DNA of 64,000 nucleotides from Streptomyces sp. RPT161 (GCF_027533845.1 NZ_JAPZVN010000021.1:1-64000); one strand, 5' to 3'; shown: positions 18,652 through 26,692, counted from the first letter of the stretch. Notes: a model not told the origin generated them from the letters alone. A program made the numbers and translations.

Positions 18652-19795
18652 ATCCTAACGGCAACCCGTCGGACGGCGGGCGGGCCTGGTCCGCGCCGTG
18701 TTCCTGGAAGGCGGGCAGCGCGAAGACTCGTTCCTTCGCCGGGTCGTCCATGAGCTCCACCAGTGGAAGCACCGCCTCCCACAGGTCCCCCTCGGCCACC
18801 TCCAGCGCCATGGCGTTCAGCTCGCCGTCCGGTAGCCGCCCCGCCGTCTCGGCGACGGTCCGCCGGGACGGCCCCGGCAGCAGCTCGACCAGCGGCAGGA
18901 ACTCCTGCCACAGCCGGGTGGCCACCACCGCCTGGACGACCTCGCCGAGCACCGCCGTATCGCGCAGCGACGGCAGCTCCGCGATACGGCGCCGCTCGGC
19001 GTCGTCCAACAGCGCGACCAGCGGCAACAGCGACTCCCACAGGTCCTGCTCGTGCGCGGCGCGCACCAGCGAGTCGAGGTGCTCCGGTGCCTGGCGGGCC
19101 GTGATGGCCGCGATGGCGTGCCGCCATCGCGGCCCCGCCATCCCCGCCACAGCGAGCGCCTCCGGCCACAGGCCGTCACCCGCCGCCTGGATCACCGCGG
19201 CCAGCCGCTCGGTGCCCATCAACTCGATGACGCTGTCGACGCGTTGCGGCTGGTCGATGAGGAATCCGACGCGCAGCACCACGGACGCGTCCACCAGCCC
19301 CAGGATCCGGCGCAGCGCGGTGTCCGGCAGGTGGCCGACGAACCGCCCCATGGTCACGTCGTCGCCGCGCTCGGCGAGCGCCACCGCTATCCGCACCAGC
19401 AGGTCCTCGTCCAGTCGCTGCACGATGCCGGCGATCCGGCGCGGGTCCAGGTGCGCACAGGACTCGGCGGTGAAGGAGACCGGCAGCCTGTCGATGATCT
19501 CGGCGGCACGGTGCGGTTCCAGCCGCCCGGCCACCCCGGCGGCCAGCCGGGGTCCCAGCGCGGTCTGCGAGATGGTCGCCGCGACCGCGGCGGGCACCAG
19601 TTTGGTGGCCCGGGCGATCCGGTCGAGCATCTCGGGAGCGCCGTCGAAAAGCGCCGTCACGACCTGCTCGCGGAACCGCCGTACGTCGTCCGCCGACAGG
19701 CCGCGCAGGAATACCAGTTGGTCGACGTCGACATCGAGCAGTCTGGCGATCTTCCGGGTCTCGGCCCGGTTCCGCAGCGTGTCCACGGCACTCAC
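18650..19795 (-). CDS. Hypothetical helical-repeat protein (MgtE N-domain-like)
   Basis: A 381-residue soluble, almost wholly helical protein. Repeating units of about 25-30 residues with conserved spacing (DRLPVSF, AVALAERGDDVT, LPLVALLDDAER, LPLVELLPGPSR, LPLVELMDDPAK) resemble the superhelical intracellular domain of MgtE transporters. There is no membrane part. No catalytic motif is seen; a scaffolding role is possible. The GTG start overlaps the stop of the 76-residue gene upstream (GTGA), so the two form an operon. The open frame continues far upstream, but that part overlaps the small gene and is not coding-like. Confidence 0.65.
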   Translation of the reverse strand: MSAVDTLRNRAETRKIARLLDVDVDQLVFLRGLSADDVRRFREQVVTALFDGAPEMLDRIARATKLVPAAVAATISQTALGPRLAAGVAGRLEPHRAAEIIDRLPVSFTAESCAHLDPRRIAGIVQRLDEDLLVRIAVALAERGDDVTMGRFVGHLPDTALRRILGLVDASVVLRVGFLIDQPQRVDSVIELMGTERLAAVIQAAGDGLWPEALAVAGMAGPRWRHAIAAITARQAPEHLDSLVRAAHEQDLWESLLPLVALLDDAERRRIAELPSLRDTAVLGEVVQAVVATRLWQEFLPLVELLPGPSRRTVAETAGRLPDGELNAMALEVAEGDLWEAVLPLVELMDDPAKERVFALPAFQEHGADQARPPSDGLPLG

Positions 19796-20022
19796 CGGAA
19801 CAGGATCCGGCGGACCGGGCCGCGAGCCACCCCTGGCACCAGCCGCAGCGCCGCCTCGGCCGCCTCGGCCAGTCCGGCGGCCTGGCTCTCCCGCCGCCCG
19901 CGCAGCGCGTCGGCCAGGAACTCCAGCTGCGCGGCGTCCAGCGCGGCGAAGCCGTCCGGGGGCGGTGCGGCCAGTTCGCCGCGCAGCCGGTCCATTGCGT
20001 CGGTGTTCACGGATGCCTCCAA
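19792..20022 (-). CDS. Small hypothetical protein coupled to the helical-repeat gene
   Basis: A 76-residue acidic helical protein beginning MEASVNTDAMDRLRGE. It is translationally coupled to the 381-residue gene by a GTGA overlap. No domain is recognised. The Ala/Leu-rich helices and the coupling suggest it is a partner subunit of the larger protein. A GTG six codons in is an alternative start. Confidence 0.55.
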   Translation of the reverse strand: MEASVNTDAMDRLRGELAAPPPDGFAALDAAQLEFLADALRGRRESQAAGLAEAAEAALRLVPGVARGPVRRILFR

Positions 20023-20043
20023 TGGGTGCCCTCCGGCCCACGG

Positions 20044-20420
20044 CTAGACGCTCAACTCTCCGTGCCGCCAGGGGCGTTGGTTGGGATCTGGGTGTGTTCG
20101 ACGGTGGCCCGCCGGTGCCGGGCGGGCAGCCCCCTCCGTGGTGCCCGGACACGGCGTGCATCGCCTGCCGGGTCGGGTCTGCCGGAGCAGGAGCGGGACG
20201 GTCGGTGCCGGTAGGACGGCGGCGAACAGCAGCGTGAGGCGCAGGTACGGCTTGGCCGCCCAGCCGCCCCGCCTCCCAGCCGCACGGCGATCGCCGCGCG
20301 GGCGCCTGGCCGCGCGGCGGCCAACCGGCCCTTCCATAACTGGAGTTGGCATGCCGCCGACAGCGCGAAGGTCGCGCCGATGGCATGGGCCCAGAACGGT
20401 GCTGCCTGGATCTCGAACAC
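20044..20420 (-). pseudogene. Frameshifted small membrane-protein gene
   Basis: Two frames complement each other. The first begins with GTG at 20420 and reads FEIQAAPFWAHAIGATFALS, continuing to about AIAVRLGGGAAG. In a G-run near 20255-20270 the plausible sequence moves to another frame, reading WAAKPYLRLTLLFAAVLPA and ending at 20044. Both halves have high third-position GC and hydrophobic segments, and each loses coding character past the switch. This suggests a one-base indel in a former 125-residue membrane protein, or a sequencing error in the G-rich tract. The family is unknown. Confidence 0.4.
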
Positions 20421-20525
20421 CTGGGGCCTCCCCGCAGCGTGGGTTCAACCGGCCCGCTGAGCGGTCAGTTTCGGGGACGGCGCACGGCGGCCGGTGGGCG
20501 GCGCGCTTGGAGCGTAGGGCCGCTT

Positions 20526-20540
20526 TTGAACAATAGTCAA
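20526..20540. promoter_or_regulatory. Possible operator, imperfect inverted repeat
   Basis: TTGAACAATAGTCAA has TTGA/TCAA ends. Its centre resembles the TGAACAAT half of the metal-sensor operator at 3200-3227. It lies between the relic membrane gene and the DUF6296-like gene, about 105 bases before each. The symmetry is weak, so this is a tentative call. Confidence 0.3.
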
Positions 20541-20646
20541 CGGCATGGACAAGATCGCGTCCATGCGCGGGCGCACGACAAAGGTGCGAAACTCAGGACA
20601 TCGCGGTTACACCTTGTGTCCTTGCATGTGCTCAATGGGAGGTGCC

Positions 20647-20883
20647 ATGGACCAACAACCCACCGCATACGAGCTGACCTTCCCGCACAGTGAGGAGGAG
20701 GGAGCGGCCGACACGGTGGTGGTCCGCCGTACGGAGACCGCCGGGCCCGGCGGCAGCGCGGTGTACGAGGACGACAGCGGCATCATCCGGGCGGAGATCA
20801 GCGACAAAGGAGAGGTGAGAATGCTGGCCAGCGGAGGGCGCCAGGCCCTCAGCCGACCCACGAGTGCCCGTCCACTGGACTGA
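20647..20883 (+). CDS. Small cytosolic protein, DUF6296-like
   Basis: A 78-residue protein beginning MDQQPTAYELTFP, with TETAGPGGSAVYEDDSGI and a conserved-looking end RAEISDKGEVRMLASGG. It resembles the small Streptomyces family called DUF6296; the name is from memory. The start is the ATG at 20647, fixed by GGGAGGTGCC; an upstream in-frame ATG lacks a ribosome binding site. Function is unknown. It converges with the chaplin gene. Confidence 0.75.
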   Translation: MDQQPTAYELTFPHSEEEGAADTVVVRRTETAGPGGSAVYEDDSGIIRAEISDKGEVRMLASGGRQALSRPTSARPLD

Positions 20884-20989
20884 CGGGGACGGACCAGGGG
20901 CGACCTCCCTTACGGAGCGAGCCCCCGGGCCCCGAAAGCGCTGCGCCCGGCCTCCGTTGGGGCGGCGGGCCGGGCGCGGGGCGAAGCGG

Positions 20990-21493
20990 TCAGCGGTGGT
21001 GCCTCTTGCGGACGTGGTGGCGGGCGGGACGGTGGTGCGCCGGGCGGTGGTGGACCGGGCGGCGCGCGTGGTGGCGGGCGGGACGGTGCGCCGCGGGACG
21101 GTGGGCGACGGGGCGGTCCACGCGGTGCGGAGCGGGGCGGTCCGCGTGGTGCTCGACACCGTGGTCCGCGTGGTGCGCGGTGGCGCACTTGCCCTTCTTG
21201 GCGCCGCTGGGGCCACCGACACCGCTGCCCTTGTCGTGCCCTTGGAATCCGTCTCCCTTGTGCGCGCAGGAGTTCCCCGCGGCGGGGTTGAGGAGTCCGA
21301 TGATGTCGATGGTGTTCCCGCAGACGTTGACCGGAATGTTGATCGGAACCTGCACGACGTTGCCGGACAGGACGCCGGGTGAGCCGACGGCGGCACCGTG
21401 GGCTCCCGCGTCGGCACTGGCACCGGCCGCGCTGGCCAGAACCAGCGCGCAGGTGGTCGCGGTCAGCACCGCGGCCTTCTTGATGGCTTTCAT
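20990..21493 (-). CDS. Chaplin with long His/Arg/Pro-rich C-terminal tail
   Basis: A 167-residue secreted protein. Residues 1-28 are a signal peptide (AVLTATTCALVLASAAGASA). Residues about 33-78 are one complete chaplin domain: VGSPGVLSGNVVQVPINIPV, the two conserved cysteines (VNVCGNT and NSCAH) and GLLNPAAGN. Chaplins are amyloid-like surfactants coating aerial hyphae. Short chaplins normally stop here, but this protein continues for about 85 residues of low-complexity sequence dominated by His, Arg, Pro and Ala, with motifs such as HRPAH and RPARHH. There is no LPXTG sorting signal. The tail could bind metal, polyanions or cell wall; that is inference. GGAGG precedes the ATG. Confidence 0.88.
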   Translation of the reverse strand: MKAIKKAAVLTATTCALVLASAAGASADAGAHGAAVGSPGVLSGNVVQVPINIPVNVCGNTIDIIGLLNPAAGNSCAHKGDGFQGHDKGSGVGGPSGAKKGKCATAHHADHGVEHHADRPAPHRVDRPVAHRPAAHRPARHHARRPVHHRPAHHRPARHHVRKRHHR

Positions 21494-21771
21494 GTGGGCC
21501 TCCGTGGTGTGGCGGTGGGGACGGTTCCCGCAGCCGACATGTCACCACGCACCACCCGACGGCGGCGGTCCGCACACGAGGGGTCATCCGATTGCACCGG
21601 TCGGACAAGCCGAAATTCCCTCGAACAGCCCCCATCCGATGGTCATACAAAGGCCCCGCATGGTGGAGCGCGCCCCGTCGAACGCCCGTCCGTCTTGACG
21701 GCCGTCCGGATGACCTGCCGTCACTCGCGCGTACCAACGCCCAACCGGTGGGGAACAGAAACCCACCCGGC
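21494..21771. other. Upstream region of the chaplin gene
   Basis: About 280 bases with no gene. The chaplin ribosome binding site is at its left edge. Base composition becomes AT-richer to the right. The chaplin promoter should lie here, but no confident -35/-10 pair is seen. Confidence 0.35.
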
Positions 21772-22002
21772 AAAAAAATAAGCCGCGTTCGGGGCCTGGG
21801 AAATCCCAGAAGCAACTCCGCCGAACTAATTCCCCCGTGGATTCAGCGGATTTGCCGCCCCGAACGCGACTGACTTCAGTGTGTCAAAAAATCCGTCAAC
21901 CCGCAAGGATGACCGCGTTTCTCACCAGGCGAGAAACCACGCCACCGCAATCCACCGTTTCGGACATAACGCTGCCACGCTTTCTCGCCGTGCGAGAAAG
22001 CG
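21772..22002 (-). ncRNA. Candidate structured RNA with terminator-like end
   Basis: Read on the minus strand, this segment can fold into an 11-bp hairpin with a 3-base loop (22002-21978) and a 7-bp hairpin with a 7-base loop (21937-21917). A branched element follows, closed by a perfect 12-bp stem (CGCGTTCGGGGC at 21868-21857 with 21795-21784). It encloses two inner hairpins (21850-21817 with one mismatch, and CTGGG/CCCAG at 21809-21796). The closing stem is followed after GCTTA by seven T residues (21778-21772), as in an intrinsic terminator. No protein gene fits. It could be a small RNA or a leader upstream of the chaplin gene. The first two hairpins may instead be DNA operators for the divergent oxidoreductase. 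Confidence 0.35.
21917..22002. promoter_or_regulatory. Two related inverted repeats upstream of the oxidoreductase gene
   Basis: GTTTCTC-N7-GAGAAAC (21917-21937) and CGCTTTCTCGC-N3-GCGAGAAAGCG (21978-22002) share the arms TTTCTC/GAGAAA. Their centres are about 63 bases apart, close to six helical turns, and they precede the ATG at 22087. The pairing suggests two binding sites for one regulator, possibly the IclR-like protein encoded at 23180. The same bases can also form RNA hairpins on the minus strand. Confidence 0.45.
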
Positions 22003-22086
22003 GCTGCCGGACCGCCGTCGGCCCGCCGCAGACCATGGCCTAGCCTGTCGGAGCGGGCGCTCCGCACCGTCCAGCCAAGGAGAGAC

Positions 22087-23034
22087 ATGCGCGCGATCAC
22101 CATGCGTCAGTTCGGCGGGCCAGAGGTGCTCGAACTCGCCGAGGTACCCGACCCCCAGCCCCGCGCGGGGCACCTCCTGGTGAATGTCACCCGAGCCGGT
22201 ATCAATTACGCCGACGTACACGTCCGCGGAAACACGTATCTGGCCCCGATCGAACTGCCCTATATTCCCGGCAACGAAGTGGTGGGCACCACGGAAGACG
22301 GCCGCCGTGTCGTCGCGCTCACCATGGGCGGCGGTTATGCCGAAAAGGCCGTCGTACACCGCCGGGTGGCCTGGGACATTCCCGACGACGTCACCGACGA
22401 CCAGGCGGCGGCGCTGGCCCTGCAGGGCAACACCGCCTGGCACCTGCTGTTCACCGCCGCCCAGTTGACCGGCGGTCAGAGCGTGGTCATCCCGGCCGCG
22501 GCGGGCGGTGTCGGCTCGATCGCCGTACAGCTCGCGAAGCGGATGGGCGCCAAGGTCATAGCGCTGGCCAGCACTGAGGCCAAACGGCAGCTGGCCAAAG
22601 GGCTCGGCGCGGACGCGGTACTCGACTCGTCCACGACCGACGGCCTCACCGAGCGCATCCTGGACGCGGCGGGCGGCCCCGTGCACGCAGCCCTGGAGAT
22701 GACCGGCGGCCAGACGCTGCGGGCGACCCTGGCCGCGGTCGCGCCGCGCGGCCGAGTGGCGGTGTACGGGTACGCGTCCGGCGAGACCGGCGCCGTGCCG
22801 ACCCAACTGCTGATGGAGAAGTCCGTCACCGTCTCCGGATTCTGGCTGCCGCACCTTTACTCGGACCGCAACGCACTGCCGACGAGCATGAAGGCGCTGA
22901 CCGCCGCCGTCCGCTCCGGCGACCTGCGTCCGGTGATCGGCGCCAGCTACCCGCTCGCCGAGGCCGCCCAGGCGCACCGCGACCTGGCCGCCCGTACCCA
23001 GACCGGAAAGCTGGTACTGGCCACCGCACCGTAG
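22087..23034 (+). CDS. MDR-family NADPH:quinone oxidoreductase-like protein
   Basis: A 315-residue medium-chain dehydrogenase/reductase opening MRAITMRQFGGPEVLELAEV. The catalytic GroES-like domain covers residues 1-115. The Rossmann domain has AAAGGVGSIAVQLAKRMGAK (about 137-156). No structural or catalytic zinc ligands are seen. The expected reaction is NADPH-dependent reduction of quinones or alkenals. GGAGAG lies six bases before the ATG. Two related inverted repeats upstream suggest a dedicated regulator. It is related to, but distinct from, the MDR protein at 71-1054. Confidence 0.87.
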   Translation: MRAITMRQFGGPEVLELAEVPDPQPRAGHLLVNVTRAGINYADVHVRGNTYLAPIELPYIPGNEVVGTTEDGRRVVALTMGGGYAEKAVVHRRVAWDIPDDVTDDQAAALALQGNTAWHLLFTAAQLTGGQSVVIPAAAGGVGSIAVQLAKRMGAKVIALASTEAKRQLAKGLGADAVLDSSTTDGLTERILDAAGGPVHAALEMTGGQTLRATLAAVAPRGRVAVYGYASGETGAVPTQLLMEKSVTVSGFWLPHLYSDRNALPTSMKALTAAVRSGDLRPVIGASYPLAEAAQAHRDLAARTQTGKLVLATAP

Positions 23035-23179
23035 GATCTGATCGCACCGTGGGCACTCCTCGCCGCGCCGCCCGCCTTGGCCGAAACACGACGGCTGGCC
23101 TGGCGCAATACGTGGAAGGCTGTGTCCCCGCGGGGGGACGGGGGACACGGCCACAGCGAGTAGAGGGCGGGCTCACTGC

Positions 23180-24016
23180 ATGAACAGGCACAGTGCGCGG
23201 GACGGTCAGGCGGCTACGGGCGGCACCAGCCACGCCGAGCGGGTCTTCCGGGTACAGCGGGCCTTCGCCGAGCTGGGCGGCACCTCACACGGCCCCGGGG
23301 AACTGGCCAAGGTCACCGGACTCGACGACTCGGCGGTCCACCGCATCCTGCAATCCGGTGTCTACCAGGGAAACTTCATCCGGGCCGGGCGCGGCCAGTA
23401 CCAACTCGGCCTGTCGGCGGCCAAGTTGGGTCTGCAGGCGCTGGCCCAGGGCCCGGAGGGCGACGCCGGGCACGCCGTGCTCCAGGAGCTGCGGGCGCGG
23501 ACCGACGGCGGTCTGGCCTTCCTCTACATGCTCGCGCCGTTCGGCGGCGCTCAACGCCAGTGCATCGACATGGCGGTGGGCGACTCCGACCTGGTCGAGC
23601 TGGGGATGACGCCGCGCGACGTACTGTCGGTCACCCGCTCGCTTCGCACCGGAGCCTCCGGCCGCACGATCCTGGCCTATCTGCCCGAGGCGATCCAGGC
23701 CCGGGTGCTCGCCGAGCCGGTACCGGAGGAGGCCGGGCCCGGGGTGTTCCGGGACAACGACAAGCTGCTCGCCTCGCTGGTGGAGGTGCGGGACCAGGGC
23801 TTCGCACTCGGCCAGGAGGAGTGTATGGCCGGCTGGAACTCCTGTGCCGCGCCCATCATGTGGGACGACTCCATCATGGGCGCCGTGCTGCTGCTCAAGC
23901 CGGTGAGCGAGATGCCGCGCGCCCCGCGCAACGTCATCGACGCCACCAAGGCGGCCGGCGCCGGGCTCAGTCGGCTGGCCAGCGGACCATGGCCATCGAC
24001 GGTGCAGTGGCCTTAG
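23180..24016 (+). CDS. IclR-family-like transcriptional regulator
   Basis: A 278-residue regulator with an N-terminal winged helix (about residues 20-80: HAERVFRVQRAFAELGG, then GELAKVTGLDDSAVHRILQS). The larger C-terminal part (about 90-265) resembles an IclR effector domain, with RSLRTGASGRTILAYLPE corresponding to the usual TGA-GKA-hLA segment. The ligand is unknown. The ATG follows GAGGGCGGG. It lies 145 bases downstream of the MDR gene on the same strand and may control it. Confidence 0.75.
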   Translation: MNRHSARDGQAATGGTSHAERVFRVQRAFAELGGTSHGPGELAKVTGLDDSAVHRILQSGVYQGNFIRAGRGQYQLGLSAAKLGLQALAQGPEGDAGHAVLQELRARTDGGLAFLYMLAPFGGAQRQCIDMAVGDSDLVELGMTPRDVLSVTRSLRTGASGRTILAYLPEAIQARVLAEPVPEEAGPGVFRDNDKLLASLVEVRDQGFALGQEECMAGWNSCAAPIMWDDSIMGAVLLLKPVSEMPRAPRNVIDATKAAGAGLSRLASGPWPSTVQWP

Positions 24017-24075
24017 GGTGGCCCACGCCAACCGATCAAGTGCCGCTGGTGCCACAGACCTCGGAGGTCCGTCAC

Positions 24076-24753
24076 ATGAAGCGCAAGCACTGGGTACCCC
24101 TCGCCGCCGCGGCGTCCGTCGTCCTGACGCTGGCCACGGCCGCGTCCGCCAACTCGCGGACGAACGAGCGCACTTCAGCCGCGCCCGCCCCGGCACCGTG
24201 CGGCTTCACGAAGGCGGTGCCCGCCGACAGATTCAAGGGCATACCGGTCTTCGACCCGGCCACCGCGGCCCGGCCGTACTCCGCGACCCTGCGGACCGGC
24301 CAGGGCCGCATCACGTTCCGGGCGCTGACCGACAAGGCACCGTGCACCACGTTCTCCTTCCGCTTCCTCGCCCAGCGCGGCTACTTCGACCACACGCACT
24401 GCCACCGGCTGACCACGCAGAAGATCTACGTACTGCAGTGCGGCGACCCGACGGGCACCGGTAGCGGCGGCCCCGGCTACTCCTTCCGCGACGAGAACCT
24501 GTCCGGCGCCACCTATCCGGCGGGCACCGTGGCCATGGCCAACTCCGGCCCCGACACCAACGGCAGCCAGTTCTTCTTTGTCTGGAAGGACACCAAGCTC
24601 TCCCCCGCCTACACGCCCTTCGGTCAAGTCACCGGCGGCATGGACGTGTTGCGCAGGATCGCCGCCGGCGGCGAGGACGACCAGAACGGCCCTGGCGACG
24701 GCTTCCCGACGCTACCGGTCGACATCAGCCGGGTACGGACCGCGGCGCACTGA
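24076..24753 (+). CDS. Secreted cyclophilin-type peptidyl-prolyl isomerase
   Basis: A 225-residue exported protein. The signal peptide (KRKHWVPLAAAASVVLTLA, cleavage near ASANS) precedes a cyclophilin domain from about residue 65: ITFRALTDKAPCTTFSFRFL, FDHTHCHRLT, PGYSFRDENL, GTVAMANSGPDTNGSQFFF and YTPFGQVTGGMDVL. The usual FHRV segment reads CHRLT and lacks its Phe, but Arg is kept and QFFF is intact. It should catalyse proline isomerisation outside the membrane. There is no lipobox. CGGAGG lies before the ATG. A long hairpin follows the gene. Confidence 0.87.
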   Translation: MKRKHWVPLAAAASVVLTLATAASANSRTNERTSAAPAPAPCGFTKAVPADRFKGIPVFDPATAARPYSATLRTGQGRITFRALTDKAPCTTFSFRFLAQRGYFDHTHCHRLTTQKIYVLQCGDPTGTGSGGPGYSFRDENLSGATYPAGTVAMANSGPDTNGSQFFFVWKDTKLSPAYTPFGQVTGGMDVLRRIAAGGEDDQNGPGDGFPTLPVDISRVRTAAH

Positions 24754-24769
24754 ACGCACGCGCCCCCGT

Positions 24770-24828
24770 CGGGACGCGTTCCGCTCTCCACGGCGGTATA
24801 CAGGAGAGAGCGGGTTCCACGCGTCCCG
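24770..24828 (+). terminator. Two-part hairpin between cyclophilin and GH15 genes
   Basis: The outer stem CGGGACGCGT (24770-24779) pairs with 24819-24828. The inner stem CCGCTCTC (24781-24788) pairs with 24806-24813. The two are separated by a 1/5-base internal loop, with a 17-base apical loop. It ends one base before the GAGGAGGGG ribosome binding site of the GH15 gene. It could terminate the cyclophilin transcript or act as a leader structure for GH15. Confidence 0.55.
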
Positions 24829-24841
24829 AGGAGGGGTGGAC

Positions 24842-26692
24842 ATGCAGTTCGTCACCCAGAGTGGACGACCCGACTACATACCGATAGAGGACCACGGCAT
24901 CATCGGCGATCTGCACACCGTGGCCCTGGTGGGAGACGACGGCACGATCGACTGGTGCTGCCTGCCCCGCTTCGACGCGCCGTCGGTGTTCGGCTCCCTG
25001 CTGGACGCCAAGAAGGGCGGCTCCTTCTCGGTGTCGGTGGCGAAGGCCGAACGCACCAAGCAGATGTACATGCCGGACTCCAACGTGCTGCTGACCCGGT
25101 TCCTGGCCCATGACTCCGTCGCCGAGCTGTACGACTTCATGGTGCCGGACCACCCTTCGTGCCCCAAGGCGAGCGTCCGCCAGATCGTCCGCCAGGTACG
25201 GGTGCTCAGGGGGCGGGCCAGGGTGGAGGTGTACTGCCGACCCGCGTTCGACTACGCGCGGGTGCCGCACCAGGTGAGCCTGGTTCCGGATCTGGGCGCG
25301 GTGTTCACCAGCGCCGTCGGCACGTTGACGCTGCGCGCCTCCGTGCCGCTGCAGGTCGACGGCGACGCCGCGGTGGTCGCGGTCGAGCTGGAGCCGGGGC
25401 AGACCCTGGAGCTGGCCGCCGAGTGGGGCAGTGAGCTGCGCCCGCTCGGCGACAGCGAGGTCTCCCGGCTGCTGGACCTCACGCTGGCGTTCTGGGACGG
25501 CTGGCTGCGGCACTCCCGCTACCAGGGCCGGTACCGGGAGATCGTGGAGCGCTCCGCGCTGGCGTTGAAGCTGCTGGTCTACCAGCCCACCGGGGCGCTG
25601 GTCGCGGCGCCGACCACCTCGCTGCCGGAAGCCATCGGCGGGGTGCGCAACTGGGACTACCGCTACACCTGGGTGCGGGACGCCGCCTTCACGCTGTACG
25701 CGCTGATGCGGCTGGGCTTCACCGAGGAGGCGGCGTCGTTCGTGGACTGGCTGCGCAGCCGCTGCCTGGAGGCACCGCCGGAGCGCGGGCTCCAGGTGCT
25801 GTACGGGATCGACGGGCGCGCGGAGCTGCCGGAGATGGTGCTCGACCACCTCGACGGCTACTGCGGTTCACGGCCGGTGCGCATCGGCAACGCCGCAGCG
25901 GACCAGCTCCAACTCGACATCTACGGCGAGGTGATGGACTCGGTCTATCTGTACAACAAGTACGGGCAGCCGATCTCCTACGACCTGTGGGAGGCGTTGA
26001 GCCGCCAACTGGACTGGTTGGAAAAGCACTGGGAGGACCCGGACGAGGGCATCTGGGAGGGCCGCGGCGCCCGCCAGCGGTACACCTACTCGGCGCTGAT
26101 GACCTGGGTGGCCTTCGAACGGGCCCAGCGCATCGCCCGGCAGCGCGGCATGCCCGCGCCCATCGAGCGCTGGCGGGACACCGCCGGCGCCGCGTACCGC
26201 TTCGTACAGGAGATGTGCTACGCGCCCGACCACGGCGCGTACGTCCGCTACCCCGGCAGCGACACGCTGGACGCGGCGCTGCTGGTGATGCCGCTGGTGA
26301 AGTTCGCGTCCCCGACGGACCCCAGGTTCCTGTCCAGTGTGGAGCGGATCGAGGAGACCCTGGTCAGCGACAGCCTGGTGCACCGTTACCGGATCGACGG
26401 CAGTGACGGCTTCACCGACTCGGAGGGCACCTTCAACCTGTGCTCCTTCTGGTACGTCGAGGCGCTCTCCCGCGCCGGACGGGTGGGCGAGGCCCGCTAT
26501 GTCTTCGAGAAGATGGTGACCCAGGCCAACCATGTGGGCCTGTACTCGGAGGAGATCGGTCCGGCGGGTGAGGCACTGGGCAACTTCCCACAGGCCTTCA
26601 CCCACCTGGCACTGATCAGCGCGGCCACCAACCTGGACCGTTCGATCAGGTCCCACCCCGGACCCGCGGCCCGGCACTGCCACCAGACGTGA
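24842..26692 (+). CDS. Glycoside hydrolase family 15 protein, trehalase/glucoamylase type
   Basis: A 616-residue cytosolic enzyme. The N-terminal domain (residues about 1-230) begins YIPIEDHGIIGDLHTVALVG, and DGTIDWCCLPRFDAPSVFG is the family signature. The (alpha/alpha)6 barrel contains GGVRNWDYRYTWVRDAAFTL, EGTFNLCSFWYVEALSRAG and LYSEEIGPAGEALGNFPQAF, the regions carrying the catalytic glutamates. Mycobacterial homologues of this length and N-terminus are trehalases, so trehalose hydrolysis to glucose is the leading assignment; glucodextranase or glucoamylase activity is the alternative. GAGGAGGGG precedes the ATG, directly after a hairpin. Together with the secreted GH65 protein it suggests handling of trehalose inside and outside the cell. 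Confidence 0.87.
   Translation: MQFVTQSGRPDYIPIEDHGIIGDLHTVALVGDDGTIDWCCLPRFDAPSVFGSLLDAKKGGSFSVSVAKAERTKQMYMPDSNVLLTRFLAHDSVAELYDFMVPDHPSCPKASVRQIVRQVRVLRGRARVEVYCRPAFDYARVPHQVSLVPDLGAVFTSAVGTLTLRASVPLQVDGDAAVVAVELEPGQTLELAAEWGSELRPLGDSEVSRLLDLTLAFWDGWLRHSRYQGRYREIVERSALALKLLVYQPTGALVAAPTTSLPEAIGGVRNWDYRYTWVRDAAFTLYALMRLGFTEEAASFVDWLRSRCLEAPPERGLQVLYGIDGRAELPEMVLDHLDGYCGSRPVRIGNAAADQLQLDIYGEVMDSVYLYNKYGQPISYDLWEALSRQLDWLEKHWEDPDEGIWEGRGARQRYTYSALMTWVAFERAQRIARQRGMPAPIERWRDTAGAAYRFVQEMCYAPDHGAYVRYPGSDTLDAALLVMPLVKFASPTDPRFLSSVERIEETLVSDSLVHRYRIDGSDGFTDSEGTFNLCSFWYVEALSRAGRVGEARYVFEKMVTQANHVGLYSEEIGPAGEALGNFPQAFTHLALISAATNLDRSIRSHPGPAARHCHQT

Noticed and set aside
20990-21260. Plus-strand GGTGGCGGGCG-like repeats as a separate repeat array
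   Set aside because: They are the reverse complement of the His/Arg/Pro codons of the chaplin tail and need no independent explanation.
21784-21868. Integron attC-like site from the long inverted repeat
   Set aside because: The arms do not match the attC core consensus and there is no integrase or gene cassette.
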